A stretch of DNA of 37,506 bases from CANJXF01 sp043775015 (GTDB lineage Bacteria; Verrucomicrobiota; Verrucomicrobiia; Limisphaerales; CANJXF01). This document shows, one piece after another, positions 8,604 to 17,373 of this stretch. The notes beneath the pieces are model-generated. The model saw only the letters and a list, made by a program, of their open reading frames with translations. It was not told the DNA's origin and made no database searches. How positions within the stretch are numbered: position 1 is the stretch's first letter; every line of letters starts with the position of its first letter. The stretch is taken from NCBI GenBank assembly GCA_043775015.1, contig JAYVSV010000158.1:1-37506 (forward strand), in the 5' to 3' direction. A program made the position numbers and the translations under genes.

Positions 8604-9578
8604 TCAAGCGGCGGTGTTCTTCGGATGCGTCCGCAACGCCTGCTCGTAACACTCCATCGCTTCCGTGAATCGTTGCAACCGATTCAACGCCCCACCTTTG
8701 TAGAGGTAAGCGACGGTCATCGAAGGATCCGTGGCAATGGCGCGATCGTAAATTTCAATCGCTTCCGGCATCCTGCGAAGGGCTTCCAGTGCGGTGCCCT
8801 TTTTTAAAAATAAATCCGGGTTTATCGGTTCGGCGGCCAACGCTTCGTCAAAGCAGGCCAGCGCTTGTTCCGCATCGCCATTGCCCAGCAACGTTTCGCC
8901 TTTGGCGAGAAGAGCCAGAACCCTGTTGGAAGATTCCATTCGACTCGCAACCACGATTTTCTCACCGTTCAAATTGGGAATCGTCGGACGAACGGACGCG
9001 TCCAGTTCGTGGATCCGTTTTTCGAGATGCTCGATGGTGGCGAGAAGCCGCGCGCTCGCTTGCTCGGCGGAATTGAGGCGGGCGGGCGCCACGGAATTTC
9101 CATCGCCCAACGCACGGCGCGTCTCGATCGGGAAATTCGTCGAAACCAGCGCGCCGATCTCCGCCATGCGGTTCATCGCGCGAATTTGAAAATAAGTGGT
9201 GCCAAGCAAAGCCAAAATCCCGATGCCAGCGAGCACCGAAGCCGCCATGAGAACTAACTGATTGGAATGGCGCATCGTTTCCAAATCGTGGTCGCGCTGC
9301 AGGCTCAGATTTTTTTCGACCGAGTTCAGACGCTCCGCGAAAACCTCCGCATTCTTTTTTGCGGAAGATTCAGAATCCAGCCGCGCCTGCTCAATCGCAT
9401 GGAGCGCGGTGTTCAACTGTTCTTGCAAGCGTAGGTTCGAGCGCAACACCGCCTGCGCATCGGAGTCGGAAGCGGCTTGTTCAGTGGTGGTGGTGGTTTG
9501 GGCATGGGCGAGATTTCCCGCGAGCAAAAAGGAACAGAGAAACAAAGCGGCCGAGACAAGAAGTGTATTTTTTTTCAT
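8604..9578 (-). CDS. exported/membrane TPR protein
   Basis: 324 residues: a signal peptide (1-26, ending AHAQ), a Thr/Gln-rich coiled-coil segment (about 30-105), a membrane helix (about 108-130), a linker, then about three tetratricopeptide repeats at the C-terminus (230-324, e.g. GNGDAEQALACFDEALAAEP and MPEAIEIYDRAIATDP). TPRs bind partner proteins, and the membrane anchor suggests a scaffold. The gene follows the small 9597-9857 gene by 18 bp on the same strand, so they are probably cotranscribed. It converges on the PgpH-like membrane protein, also anchored with a coiled coil; whether the two interact is unknown. Confidence 0.8.
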   Translation of the reverse strand: MKKNTLLVSAALFLCSFLLAGNLAHAQTTTTTEQAASDSDAQAVLRSNLRLQEQLNTALHAIEQARLDSESSAKKNAEVFAERLNSVEKNLSLQRDHDLETMRHSNQLVLMAASVLAGIGILALLGTTYFQIRAMNRMAEIGALVSTNFPIETRRALGDGNSVAPARLNSAEQASARLLATIEHLEKRIHELDASVRPTIPNLNGEKIVVASRMESSNRVLALLAKGETLLGNGDAEQALACFDEALAAEPINPDLFLKKGTALEALRRMPEAIEIYDRAIATDPSMTVAYLYKGGALNRLQRFTEAMECYEQALRTHPKNTAA

Positions 9579-9596
9579 CGGCAGATTTTGGAAAAG

Positions 9597-9857
9597 TCAG
9601 TTTCGGTTTTTTTTCAGCCCGACGGAATTCGCAATGTCATCGAACTCTTCACTGCTGATTTCGTTGAGCTGCTTGCCTTTGGAAGCGAGCTTCTCGTTAA
9701 TTTTTATTACTTTCTCGGTCATGCCTTCGTGCGTTTCCTCCGTGCCTCCGACGAGCGCGAAGTTCGGTCCGGTGGTGATTCGTTTATGTCCGTCGGAATC
9801 CAGACCAACGCCGAGAATGATGGCTGATTTTTTCTTTCTTCCTGGCGAATTCGGCAT
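9597..9857 (-). CDS. small conserved protein of unknown function
   Basis: 86 residues with a basic N-terminus (PGRKKKSAIILGVGLDS), then GHKRITTGPNFALVGGTEETH and a helical acidic/basic C-terminal half. There is no signal peptide or membrane helix. The well-defined segments and the operon-like 18-bp spacing to the downstream TPR gene argue that it is real. I have an impression of similar short proteins in Verrucomicrobiota and Planctomycetota but cannot name a family. The start is ATG. The 108 bp between this gene and the GloVer gene (9858-9965) shows nothing notable. Confidence 0.7.
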   Translation of the reverse strand: MPNSPGRKKKSAIILGVGLDSDGHKRITTGPNFALVGGTEETHEGMTEKVIKINEKLASKGKQLNEISSEEFDDIANSVGLKKNRN

Positions 9858-9965
9858 GCCTAAAACTATGCTCCCGCCATTTTTCTTTCAAAGAAAATTT
9901 TCAGAAATGCATCGCAACAACGCTGCAATGAAGAGAACAGGTTTTGTGCAGGCGGTGTTCGAAAA

Positions 9966-11428
9966 TTACTGGCTTAAACGGTAAAACTGCTGTGTGCCGG
10001 TGATGGAATTGGTATAAGGACTCGTCGCGGCGGGAATGATGTTGGCGAATGTGCCGATGATGGAGGGCGCGGTTTGCAAAGCGAATCCGACGGCCTCGAC
10101 CGGCCACGTCAAAATTACAAAGGCTCCTGAACGATGGATGGTCAGTTGCGGCGCGCTGACTGGCTCCAGCAAAAGACTGAACACCGTGCCACCGCCCGAA
10201 CTGCCTCCTTTCGGTGTCGTCCCATAAAAAATGCTGCCCGATAAAATCAAACTACACAGAGGATTAGCTCCGTCGCTGTTGGTTCCGGAGACGGTTGCCG
10301 TGAAACTATGCAGGTTCGTGAAACCCGCGCCATCAGGTTTGACGGCGAACACCGTGCCTTTGCCCGAACTGCCGCCAAACTGTGCCGTCCCGTACAGGGT
10401 ATTGCTCGATAAAATCAATCCGGCAGACGGATTAGCTCCGTCGCTGTTGGTAGAAGGAAAAGGCCCAGAGGTTGCGGTGAAACTATGCAGGTTCGTAAAA
10501 CCCGTGCCTTGGTATTGACGGCGAACACGGTGCCTTTGCCCGAACTGCCGCCTAAGTATGCTGTCCCATACAGAATATTGTTCGACAAAACCAAACCTCC
10601 ATCCGGAGAGGCTCCGTCGCTGTTGGTTGAATTGATGAGGGCCGTGAAACTATGCAAGTTCGTAAACCCCGTGCCATTGGTGTTGAGCTTGAACACAGTG
10701 CCATTGCCAAAACCGCCGCCAGTTTCAGCGGTCCCGTATAGGGTATTGCCAGATAAAATCAATCCGGCATACGGATTAGCTCCGTCGCTGTTCGTAAAAA
10801 GCAGACCAGAGGTTGCGGTGAAACTATGCAGGTTCGTAAAACCCGTGCCATTGGTGCTAATGGCGAACACCGCCCCATTGCCGAAACTACCACCCACCTG
10901 TGCCGTCCCATACAAGGTATTGCCCGATGAAACCAAACCGGCGACCGGAGTAGCTCCATCGCTATTGGTAGAATCGTTGAGGGCAGTAAAACTATGCAGG
11001 TTCGTAAAACTCGAACCATCGGTGTTGACAGCGAACACCGTTCCATTGTTCGCAATGCCACCTTGAGACGCCGTCCCATAAAGGGTGTTGCCCGATAAAA
11101 TCAAACCGCCATCCGGACCAACTCCGTCGTTGCCATCCTCCGTAAAACTAGACAGGGTCGTAAAACCCGTGCCGGTGGTGTTGACCTTGAACACCGTGCC
11201 ATTGGCAAAACTGCCGCCAACCTCTGCCGTCCCATACAGGGTGTTGCCTGATAAAATCAATCCGGCAAGCGGACCGCGTCCGTCGCTGTTAGTAATAGAT
11301 AGAGAACCGAATGCCGTGAAACTATGCAGGGTCGTGAAGGTCTGCGCCGTCACCTGGCCCACCGGGATCAAGCCAAGACCAACGATCAGCGCGGGTAAGA
11401 GGAATAAATTTTTAAGGTTTGTTTTCAT
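9966..11428 (-). pseudogene. GloVer-repeat (choice-of-anchor) secreted protein, interrupted by a 1-nt frameshift
   Basis: A signal peptide (MKTNLKNLFLLPALIVGLGL..., ATG at 11428) is followed by seven tandem repeats of about 50 residues of the GloVer type (TIGR03803), each with a core like LILSGNTLYGTA, a GG, NGTVF and FTNLHSF. The frame breaks near 10508: plus-strand text reads cccgtgccttgg where sister repeats read cccgtgccattgg, so one base is missing. The second part (9966 to about 10508) continues in another frame with two more repeats. It ends in a domain seen in many verrucomicrobial secreted proteins (FVILTWPVEAVGFALQTAP...FYRLSQ). Either the gene is recently broken or the base was lost in sequencing or assembly. 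The likely role is a cell-surface or extracellular repeat protein of unknown function. Confidence 0.85.
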
Positions 11429-11559
11429 GAGTTAGATTTTTTTGTTTAGGTTTAACCCATCTCTCCCACGATGAAATATCAAGGCTTTTGCGACCTTGAG
11501 ACGAATGAACAGATAAGTAAAGACAGAAGACGGCGCAACCGCGTTTATATTTCCCATTT

Positions 11560-11584
11560 TCACCGGGCTAAAACCACGGTGAAG
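11560..11584. repeat. 7-bp hairpin between dnaJ-class gene and GloVer gene
   Basis: TTCACCG (11560-11566) and CGGTGAA (11578-11584) pair around an 11-nt loop, about 24 bases past the stop of the leftward DnaJ-class gene. It might help terminate that transcript, but no U-run follows. The rest of 11429-11607 shows no gene. Confidence 0.35.
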
Positions 11585-11607
11585 ATGAGATTTGAGAATG
11601 AAACGAT

Positions 11608-12567
11608 TTAGTCTCTCGGATTAAACTTCGATTCTTTCGCCAGTTTTTCCCAAAGTTCTTTTTCTTTTTCGCTGACTTGTTTAGGCATGGCGATTCGCGC
11701 CACCACAAATAAATCACCACTCACGCCGCCGGCGGCAAGCAAGCCGCGACCTTTGACGCGCAATCGTTGCCCGCTCTGCGTGCCCGGAGGAATTTTAATA
11801 TTCACCGGCGATTGCAATGTCGGGATTTCAACACTCGTTCCCAAAGCCACTTCCCACGGCGCGAGGTCGAGGTCGTAATAAATATCTCCGCCTTCCACGC
11901 GGAAATCCGGGTTGGCCGCGAATTTCACGCGCAAAAATAAATCGCCCGCCGCCGCGCCGCCCGCGCCTGCTTCGCCTTGTCCGGCAACCCGTAGCTTTTG
12001 TCCTTCGCGCACGCCTGCCGGAATTTTAACCTGATATTTTTCCGTGCGGTTATTGCGACGCATGGAAATCGGGCGAACTGACCCAGCCATCGATTCGTTC
12101 AACGTCACCATGATGTCCGCTTCGAGATCCTGCCCACGCTCGGCAACATCTTGCTCAAACCGCGAACCGGTGCGACGCCCAAAGCCATTGCCGCGTGCGC
12201 CAAACACTTGCTCGAAGAAATCGCTGAAACCGGTTCCGCCAAATTCAAAATCTTCCGCGCTTTGGCCGGGTGCGCCGGGACGCCAGGTTTGCCGTCCATA
12301 ACTTTGTCCACCACCACCGGGCGGCGGCGCGTATCCGCCTTTCCAATCCGCGCCGAGCGTGTCGTATTTCTTGCGTTTATCTTTGTCGCTGAGAACTTCG
12401 TAAGCCTCGTTGATCTCCTTGAATTTATTTTCGGCCTGCGCCTTGTCCTTGGCGACATCGGGATGATAGACACGCGCGAGTTTGCGAAAGGCTTTGCGGA
12501 TTTCGTCTTCGCTCGCGGTGCGCGCAATGCCCAGTGTTTTGTAATAATCTTTAAATTCGACGGCCAT
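11608..12567 (-). CDS. DnaJ-class co-chaperone without zinc finger (CbpA-like)
   Basis: 319 residues. An N-terminal J domain (about 6-72) has the HPD motif at 35-37, which stimulates DnaK ATPase. A Gly/Phe/Arg-rich linker (about 75-130) follows, then two DnaJ C-terminal substrate-binding barrels (about 135-305), with motifs such as RNNRTEKYQVKIPAGVREGQ and VNIKIPPGTQSGQRLRVKGRG. The four CxxCxGxG zinc-binding repeats of true DnaJ are absent, making it a type II J protein like CbpA. It acts in the cytoplasm with DnaK, which is not in the window. The start is ATG. It is divergent from the sugar kinase across 230 bp holding a TTGTAGC repeat element. No CIRCE heat-shock operator was seen. Confidence 0.93.
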   Translation of the reverse strand: MAVEFKDYYKTLGIARTASEDEIRKAFRKLARVYHPDVAKDKAQAENKFKEINEAYEVLSDKDKRKKYDTLGADWKGGYAPPPGGGGQSYGRQTWRPGAPGQSAEDFEFGGTGFSDFFEQVFGARGNGFGRRTGSRFEQDVAERGQDLEADIMVTLNESMAGSVRPISMRRNNRTEKYQVKIPAGVREGQKLRVAGQGEAGAGGAAAGDLFLRVKFAANPDFRVEGGDIYYDLDLAPWEVALGTSVEIPTLQSPVNIKIPPGTQSGQRLRVKGRGLLAAGGVSGDLFVVARIAMPKQVSEKEKELWEKLAKESKFNPRD

Positions 12568-12654
12568 AGACTTCGCTGATGTTTGCGGCTGTTCACACTA
12601 AAGCACAAATTCAATTTCGCGCTAAGGAGAGAATTAAGGATGTTTCGCGACGAA

Positions 12655-12727
12655 TTGTAGCGTCGAGGCTGTGCCTCGAAAATTTAAGTCCGAATAAACG
12701 GATTGAGCCCCAAGCTCAACGCTACAA
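12655..12727. repeat. TTGTAGC-ended palindromic element, copy 1
   Basis: TTGTAGCGT (12655-12663) and ACGCTACAA (12719-12727) are perfect 9-bp ends. The interior holds a CGAGGCtgtGCCTCG hairpin and a GAGC/GCTC hairpin. A further lone right end, GCTACAA, lies at 12781-12787. The element shares its ends, not its interior, with copies at 13881 and 32413. It lies between divergent genes. Confidence 0.65.
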
Positions 12728-12797
12728 CCGTTCGATGACTTTTTCTCAACCTCTTTTCCATTTGCTCTGAAAACGTCGCGGCTACAAAATCGCACCC

Positions 12798-13880
12798 ATG
12801 AACTACGGCTTGAATATTTCTAAAACAGGCGCGCTTGATTTTCTTTCCCTCGGTGCGCTCGTGCATCGACTTGATCCCGGCGTAATTCCGTTCCGCAAAG
12901 CGACTCATTGCGACATCCATGTCAGCGGTGGCGAATTCAATGTCGCGGCAAATTTGTCCGATTGCTTTCGGCTCAACACCGGTCTCGCCAGCGCGATGGT
13001 TGATTATCCGATCGGCGATTTAATTGCCGAACGCATCCGAGCAATGGGCGTGACACCATTTTACAAAAACTTCAAACACGACGGCGTTCACGGGCCAAAT
13101 ATGGCAACCGTTTACAGCGACCGTGGCCAGGGCGTGCGCGCGCCGGTCGTATTTTACAATCGCTGCAACGAAGCTGCGGCACAATTAAAGCCAGGCGATT
13201 TCAATTGGAAGGAGATTTTTGGACAAGGCGTGAAGTGGTTCCATAGCGGAGGAATTTTTGCTGCGCTTTCGCCAACGACAGCCGAGGTGATCATTGAAGC
13301 GATGCAAGCTGCGAAAGCGGCGGGTGCGGTGACGTCGTTTGATTTAAATTATCGCACTAAACTTTGGAACATCATCGGCGGAAACGAACGTGCCGTCGCC
13401 ATTTTGGATCGCATCGTGAAGAACGTCGATGTGCTCGTCGGCAACGAAGAGGATTTGCAACTCGGCCTCGGCATTCCCGGCCCCGAAGTCGCCGCGAAAG
13501 ACAAACTCGATCCGAGCGCGTTCTTCAGCATGATGGGCAACGTCACCAAAAAACATCCGCATATAAAAATTGTGGCGACGACATTGCGAGAAGTGCATTC
13601 GACCAACCGTCACAGTTGGGGCGCGGTCGCGTGGATTGATGGGAAAACCTTCACGTCACCAACCTGCGAGCTGGATGTGATTGATCGCGTCGGCGGCGGC
13701 GATGGCTATGCCGCAGGCTTTTTCTACGGATTGCTGAAAGGCGTTTCTCCCCAAGACGCGGTGAACCTCGGCTGGGCTCACGGCGCATTGCTCACGACGT
13801 TCCCCGGCGACACTACGATGGCAACTGTGGAACAAGTGGAAGCGTTCGCCAAAGGCGGCAGTGCGCGGATTCAAAGATAA
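12798..13880 (+). CDS. PfkB-family sugar kinase (2-keto-3-deoxygluconate kinase-like)
   Basis: 360 residues of the ribokinase/PfkB fold. An N-terminal substrate-binding segment has VSGGEFNVAANL (about 38-49), and the C-terminal signature is DRVGGGDGYAAGFFYG, with presumed catalytic base Asp302 in the GGGD anion hole. It phosphorylates a sugar or sugar acid with ATP in the cytoplasm. KdgK-type substrates (2-keto-3-deoxygluconate) are the commonest for this subgroup, but specificity cannot be read from sequence. The start is ATG. Palindromic TTGTAGC elements lie on both sides, one starting at the base after the stop codon. No aldolase or other sugar gene is adjacent. Confidence 0.88.
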   Translation: MNYGLNISKTGALDFLSLGALVHRLDPGVIPFRKATHCDIHVSGGEFNVAANLSDCFRLNTGLASAMVDYPIGDLIAERIRAMGVTPFYKNFKHDGVHGPNMATVYSDRGQGVRAPVVFYNRCNEAAAQLKPGDFNWKEIFGQGVKWFHSGGIFAALSPTTAEVIIEAMQAAKAAGAVTSFDLNYRTKLWNIIGGNERAVAILDRIVKNVDVLVGNEEDLQLGLGIPGPEVAAKDKLDPSAFFSMMGNVTKKHPHIKIVATTLREVHSTNRHSWGAVAWIDGKTFTSPTCELDVIDRVGGGDGYAAGFFYGLLKGVSPQDAVNLGWAHGALLTTFPGDTTMATVEQVEAFAKGGSARIQR

Positions 13881-13951
13881 TTGTAGCGGCGCGTCTATGA
13901 CCGCCGCCATTTTAAGTTTAAAGTGCGGCGATCATAGACGCGCCGCTACAA
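13881..13951. repeat. TTGTAGC-ended palindromic element, copy 2
   Basis: Arms 13881-13907 and 13925-13951 are 27 bp, complementary with one mismatch; the outer 20 bp are perfect. The ends are TTGTAGCGGC and GCCGCTACAA. The element begins on the first base after the sugar kinase stop, so its transcript would form a strong stem that could stabilise or end the mRNA. Confidence 0.8.
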
Positions 13952-13954
13952 GAT

Positions 13955-13988
13955 TTTAGATTCCGATTTGATTTAGATTCCGATTTGA
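13955..13988. repeat. 17-bp perfect tandem duplication
   Basis: TTTAGATTCCGATTTGA occurs twice end to end (13955-13971 and 13972-13988). It lies between the palindromic element and mpl. It is followed by ctttgtgtctccgtgtctccgtggtta, itself a short imperfect repeat of a kind scattered in many environmental genomes. No function is evident. Confidence 0.7.
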
Positions 13989-14030
13989 AAAACTTTGTGT
14001 CTCCGTGTCTCCGTGGTTAATCTCCGCCCC

Positions 14031-15428
14031 ATGTTTTCTTCGGAGATAAAATCAATTCACTTTGTTGGAATTTGCGGCACGGCCATGGGTTCCGCAGCGG
14101 CGGCTTTGGTGGAAAAAGGATTCCACGTCACCGGCTCAGACCCGAACACCTACCCGCCGATGTCCACGTTTTTGGCGCAACGGAAAATCGAAGTCATGCC
14201 GACTTATGCCGAGAAAAATCTCGCGCACAAACCGGATCTTGTCGTCATCGGCAACGCCATCTCACGCGGCAATCCTGAAGCTGAGGCCGTGTTGGAAAAG
14301 AAATTGCGCTACTGCTCGTTGCCTGAATTACTCAAGGAATTTTTCATTCGCGGCAAACGTTCGATCGTCGTCAGCGGCACGCATGGAAAAACCACCACGA
14401 CTTCTTTGCTCACCTGGGTTTTCGAACACAATGGACTGAATCCAAGTTTTCTCATCGGCGGCATTCCCGAAAATCTGAAGCAAGGCGCGCGCTTCACCGA
14501 CAGCGAATGGTTCATCATCGAAGGCGACGAATACGACACCGCGTTTTTCGACAAGCGCAGCAAGTTCGTTCATTACCTGCCCGAAGTCGCGATCATCAAC
14601 AACGTCGAGTTCGATCACGCCGATATTTTTGAAAACCTCGCCGCCATCCAGCTTCAATTCAAACGCTTCATCAACTTGATTCCGCGCAACGGTTTGTTGC
14701 TCGGAAATGGCGACGACGCGAATCTCGCGCCGCTGCTCAACGTCACGCATTGTCCGGTGCAACGATTCGGCCTCGGTGATGAAAATAAATTTCGCGCGTT
14801 CAACCTGAAATTCGGCGCAACGGCGACGGAGTTTGAAATCCCCAGCTTCAAGTTTCACCTCAACCTACTCGGCGAATTGAATGTGCGGAATGCGCTCGCA
14901 GTCGTCGCGGCAGCGAAACATTGCGGACTTTCCAACAAACAGATTCAGTCGGCGTTCGACACGTTCAAGGGAATCAAGCGCCGCATGGAAGTGCGTGGCA
15001 TCTCCGGCGGCATCACCGTTGTGGATGATTTCGGGCATCATCCGACGGCCATTCGCGAGACGTTACGCGCATTGCGTTTCAAATATCCAACGCAGAAAAT
15101 CTGGGCGATCTTCGAACCGCGCACCAACACGACGCGCCGAAATATTTTCCAAAAAGAACTTGGGGAAGCTTTCGCCGAAGCGGATGCGATCGTCCTGTCG
15201 CAAATCGCGAGACTCGAATTGCTCAAGCCCGAAGAGCGGCTCGATCCCGCGCTGCTGATGAAAGATCTGCAAGCCAGCGGAAAGCCCGCCGCCTACTTGC
15301 CCGACGTCGAATCAATCGTCGCTCATGTGAAAAAAGGCGCGAGCGGCGGCGATGTCATTTGCGTTTTCAGCAACGGCGGTTTCGGAGATATTCACAACAA
15401 ACTCCTTGCGCAGTTGGGGAAGAAATAA
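14031..15428 (+). CDS. mpl: UDP-N-acetylmuramate:L-alanyl-gamma-D-glutamyl-meso-diaminopimelate ligase
   Basis: 465 residues of the Mur ligase family. The N-terminal nucleotide-binding domain has HFVGICGTAMGSAAAAL (about 8-24). The ATP-binding P-loop is GTHGKTTTTS with Lys120, and a GDEYDTAFFDKRSK block follows. HHPTAIRETL and FEPRTNTTRRNIF mark the C-terminal domain. The FEPRTNTTRRN type of ending and the order of motifs fit Mpl, the murein-recycling ligase that re-attaches the tripeptide to UDP-MurNAc, rather than MurC. No other cell-wall genes are near, which also suits a recycling enzyme. The ATG at 14031 is chosen; a longer frame from a GTG at 13995 adds an unlikely leader. Its stop is one base from the stop of the convergent TPR gene. 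Confidence 0.92.
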   Translation: MFSSEIKSIHFVGICGTAMGSAAAALVEKGFHVTGSDPNTYPPMSTFLAQRKIEVMPTYAEKNLAHKPDLVVIGNAISRGNPEAEAVLEKKLRYCSLPELLKEFFIRGKRSIVVSGTHGKTTTTSLLTWVFEHNGLNPSFLIGGIPENLKQGARFTDSEWFIIEGDEYDTAFFDKRSKFVHYLPEVAIINNVEFDHADIFENLAAIQLQFKRFINLIPRNGLLLGNGDDANLAPLLNVTHCPVQRFGLGDENKFRAFNLKFGATATEFEIPSFKFHLNLLGELNVRNALAVVAAAKHCGLSNKQIQSAFDTFKGIKRRMEVRGISGGITVVDDFGHHPTAIRETLRALRFKYPTQKIWAIFEPRTNTTRRNIFQKELGEAFAEADAIVLSQIARLELLKPEERLDPALLMKDLQASGKPAAYLPDVESIVAHVKKGASGGDVICVFSNGGFGDIHNKLLAQLGKK

Positions 15429-15429
15429 T

Positions 15430-16416
15430 TTATTTCTTCTCAATCGAGGCGGATGGGATGGCGTTGGTTTGCTTCGGTTCTTTTTCTGAAGCATCCACGT
15501 TCTGCAATATCTTCTTCTTTGTCGTCTCGTACATCTGGTTGGTGATGAGATTGAGTTGTTGCCGAGCCTCGCTGAAGTTGCCGAGTTTCCAATTGATACG
15601 GGCGAGATGGATTCGCACGCCTTCTCGCTCAACATCGTCACGGGCAATTTTCATCACGTCCGTCCACGCGACCAATCCTTCTTTGCTGCGTGGCGGTTTT
15701 GTCCCATAAAAACTTTGCGCGTAATCGGATGCGAGAATGAAGTTATCAGGAGCGAGTTTCATTGCCTGGCGATACAGATTGAGCGCCTTATCAAAAACCT
15801 GCGTCTCGTTGATTTCATAAAACTCCATCGCATCTTTGCGGAAGAGGTAAACCGTGGTGGCAAAGTTCCACCGATAAACCGGTTCATCAGGATTCAGATC
15901 AATGGCTTTGGCGTAATATTCGAAAGCTGTTTTCACCGGGCCGCGATGGCCGTAATAATTGGCCAGATTGTTCCAGCCAGCAGGATTCTTCGGATCTAAT
16001 TCGCGTGCTTTTTCCCATTGTTTGACCCCTTCCTCCTCTTCGCGGATTTCATTCAGAAAACTTCCAAACGCAAGATGCGCCTGGACATGCTTTGGATTTC
16101 GTTCGAGAAAATCTTTGTAGCTTTTTTTAACTGGCTCAAAACGTTGATTAATCCGCAGCGTCAACGTGGCCACCGAAAGATTGGGGTTGCTCTGGCTTTC
16201 CAGAATCCATTTGTCCACTTCAGCCTGGGCGGAATTATCCTCAGCCAGCAGTTTCAAATATTCCCGCTCGACGGGGTCGTTTGGGTTCGGAATTTGCACC
16301 GAAAGCCCAGTCGTGTTCTCGACCAGATTGCTGACCGCCGCTGGTTGATTCGTAGAAACCAACGCGCTGAGAAGACCGACCAAAAGTTTGCTCACTTGAA
16401 GAAAGTAGCGCAACAC
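15430..16416 (-). CDS. exported TPR protein
   Basis: 328 residues. A hydrophobic N-terminus (about 5-22) suggests export or a signal anchor. The middle holds several TPR-like helical pairs, e.g. NPKHVQAHLAFGSFL, NPAGWNNLANYYGHRG and DPDEPVYRWNFATTVY-like units, then DKALNLYRQAMKLAPDN. The C-terminus is Lys/Glu-rich. The start is a GTG at 16416 with a TTG one codon later as alternative; no ATG fits. It lies 51 bp downstream of sucD on the same strand and may be the last gene of that run. The partner and role are unknown. Confidence 0.78.
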   Translation of the reverse strand: MLRYFLQVSKLLVGLLSALVSTNQPAAVSNLVENTTGLSVQIPNPNDPVEREYLKLLAEDNSAQAEVDKWILESQSNPNLSVATLTLRINQRFEPVKKSYKDFLERNPKHVQAHLAFGSFLNEIREEEEGVKQWEKARELDPKNPAGWNNLANYYGHRGPVKTAFEYYAKAIDLNPDEPVYRWNFATTVYLFRKDAMEFYEINETQVFDKALNLYRQAMKLAPDNFILASDYAQSFYGTKPPRSKEGLVAWTDVMKIARDDVEREGVRIHLARINWKLGNFSEARQQLNLITNQMYETTKKKILQNVDASEKEPKQTNAIPSASIEKK

Positions 16417-16467
16417 GCACTCTCAGTCGAGTGCCCGCGTGAGAATAAACAAGCGGCCAGAACAGCC

Positions 16468-17367
16468 CTACATCATCTTCAATAGCGTGTCTGCCATTTC
16501 GCTCGGCGTAATAGCAATGCCAATTCCCGCATCTTTGAACGCAGCAATTTTCGCTGCCGCAGTTCCTTTGCCGCCGCTGACAATTGCTCCGGCGTGACCC
16601 ATGCGGCGTCCGGGAGGCGCGGTGGCTCCGGCGATGAATCCAGCAACCGGTTTTTTGCAATTGGCCTTAATCCATTCCGCTGCTTCTTCCTCTGCGCTGC
16701 CGCCGATTTCGCCGATCATGATGATGCCGTGCGTTTCGGGATCGTCGTTGAACATTTTGATCACATCCAAATGGGAAGTGCCGTTCACAGGATCACCACC
16801 AATGCCGACGCAGGTCGATTGACCAATGCCACGTTCCGTTAATTGCCAAACCGCTTCGTAAGTCAACGTGCCGCTGCGCGAGACGACGCCAATGTTTCCT
16901 TTTTTGTGAATGTAACCTGGCGCAATGCCGATGCGGCAACCGCCGTGCGAATCTTTTCCTTCGCCGGGCGTGACGACACCGGGACAGTTCGGTCCGATCA
17001 GTCGTGTTTTTTTCCCTTCCATCGCGCGTTTCACTTTGACCATGTCGTTGACTGGAATCCCTTCGGTGATGCAAACCGCCAAAGCAAGTCCGGCATCCAC
17101 GCCTTCGAGAATCGCGTCAGCGGCAAACGGCGGCGGAACAAAAATCGCGGACACGGTCGCGCCGGTTTGTTTCATCGCTTCAGAAACGGTGTCGAAGATG
17201 GGAACCTTTTTCCCGGCATGCTCAAAAAATTGTCCGCCTTTGCCCGGCGTGACGCCCGCAACAATTTGCGAGCCATAGTCGATGGAGAGTTGGGTGTGAC
17301 GCGCACCAAAGCTGCCGGTGATGCCTTGGACGAGAATTTTGGTTTGGGGTGTGACGAGAATGGACAT
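16468..17367 (-). CDS. sucD: succinate-CoA ligase alpha subunit
   Basis: 299 residues (E. coli 289). Together with SucC it interconverts succinyl-CoA and succinate with nucleotide phosphorylation in the TCA cycle. The CoA-binding N-terminus has QGITGSFGARHT; GPNCPGVVTPGE follows, and the phospho-histidine loop GRRMGHAGAIVSGGKGTA contains His258. The start is ATG, 6 bp after the nucleotidyltransferase stop. In most bacteria sucC and sucD overlap or nearly touch; here four other genes (about 1.5 kb) separate them, although all lie on one strand with minimal gaps and probably share a transcript. Confidence 0.97.
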   Translation of the reverse strand: MSILVTPQTKILVQGITGSFGARHTQLSIDYGSQIVAGVTPGKGGQFFEHAGKKVPIFDTVSEAMKQTGATVSAIFVPPPFAADAILEGVDAGLALAVCITEGIPVNDMVKVKRAMEGKKTRLIGPNCPGVVTPGEGKDSHGGCRIGIAPGYIHKKGNIGVVSRSGTLTYEAVWQLTERGIGQSTCVGIGGDPVNGTSHLDVIKMFNDDPETHGIIMIGEIGGSAEEEAAEWIKANCKKPVAGFIAGATAPPGRRMGHAGAIVSGGKGTAAAKIAAFKDAGIGIAITPSEMADTLLKMM

Positions 17368-17373
17368 GATAAA

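Noticed and set aside
10485..11066. 193-codon repeated frame on the plus strand, and the repeats seen as a possible CRISPR array
   Set aside because: The periodicity is the DNA of the GloVer repeats on the other strand. Units are about 150 bases and diverged, with no short constant repeat and unique spacers.
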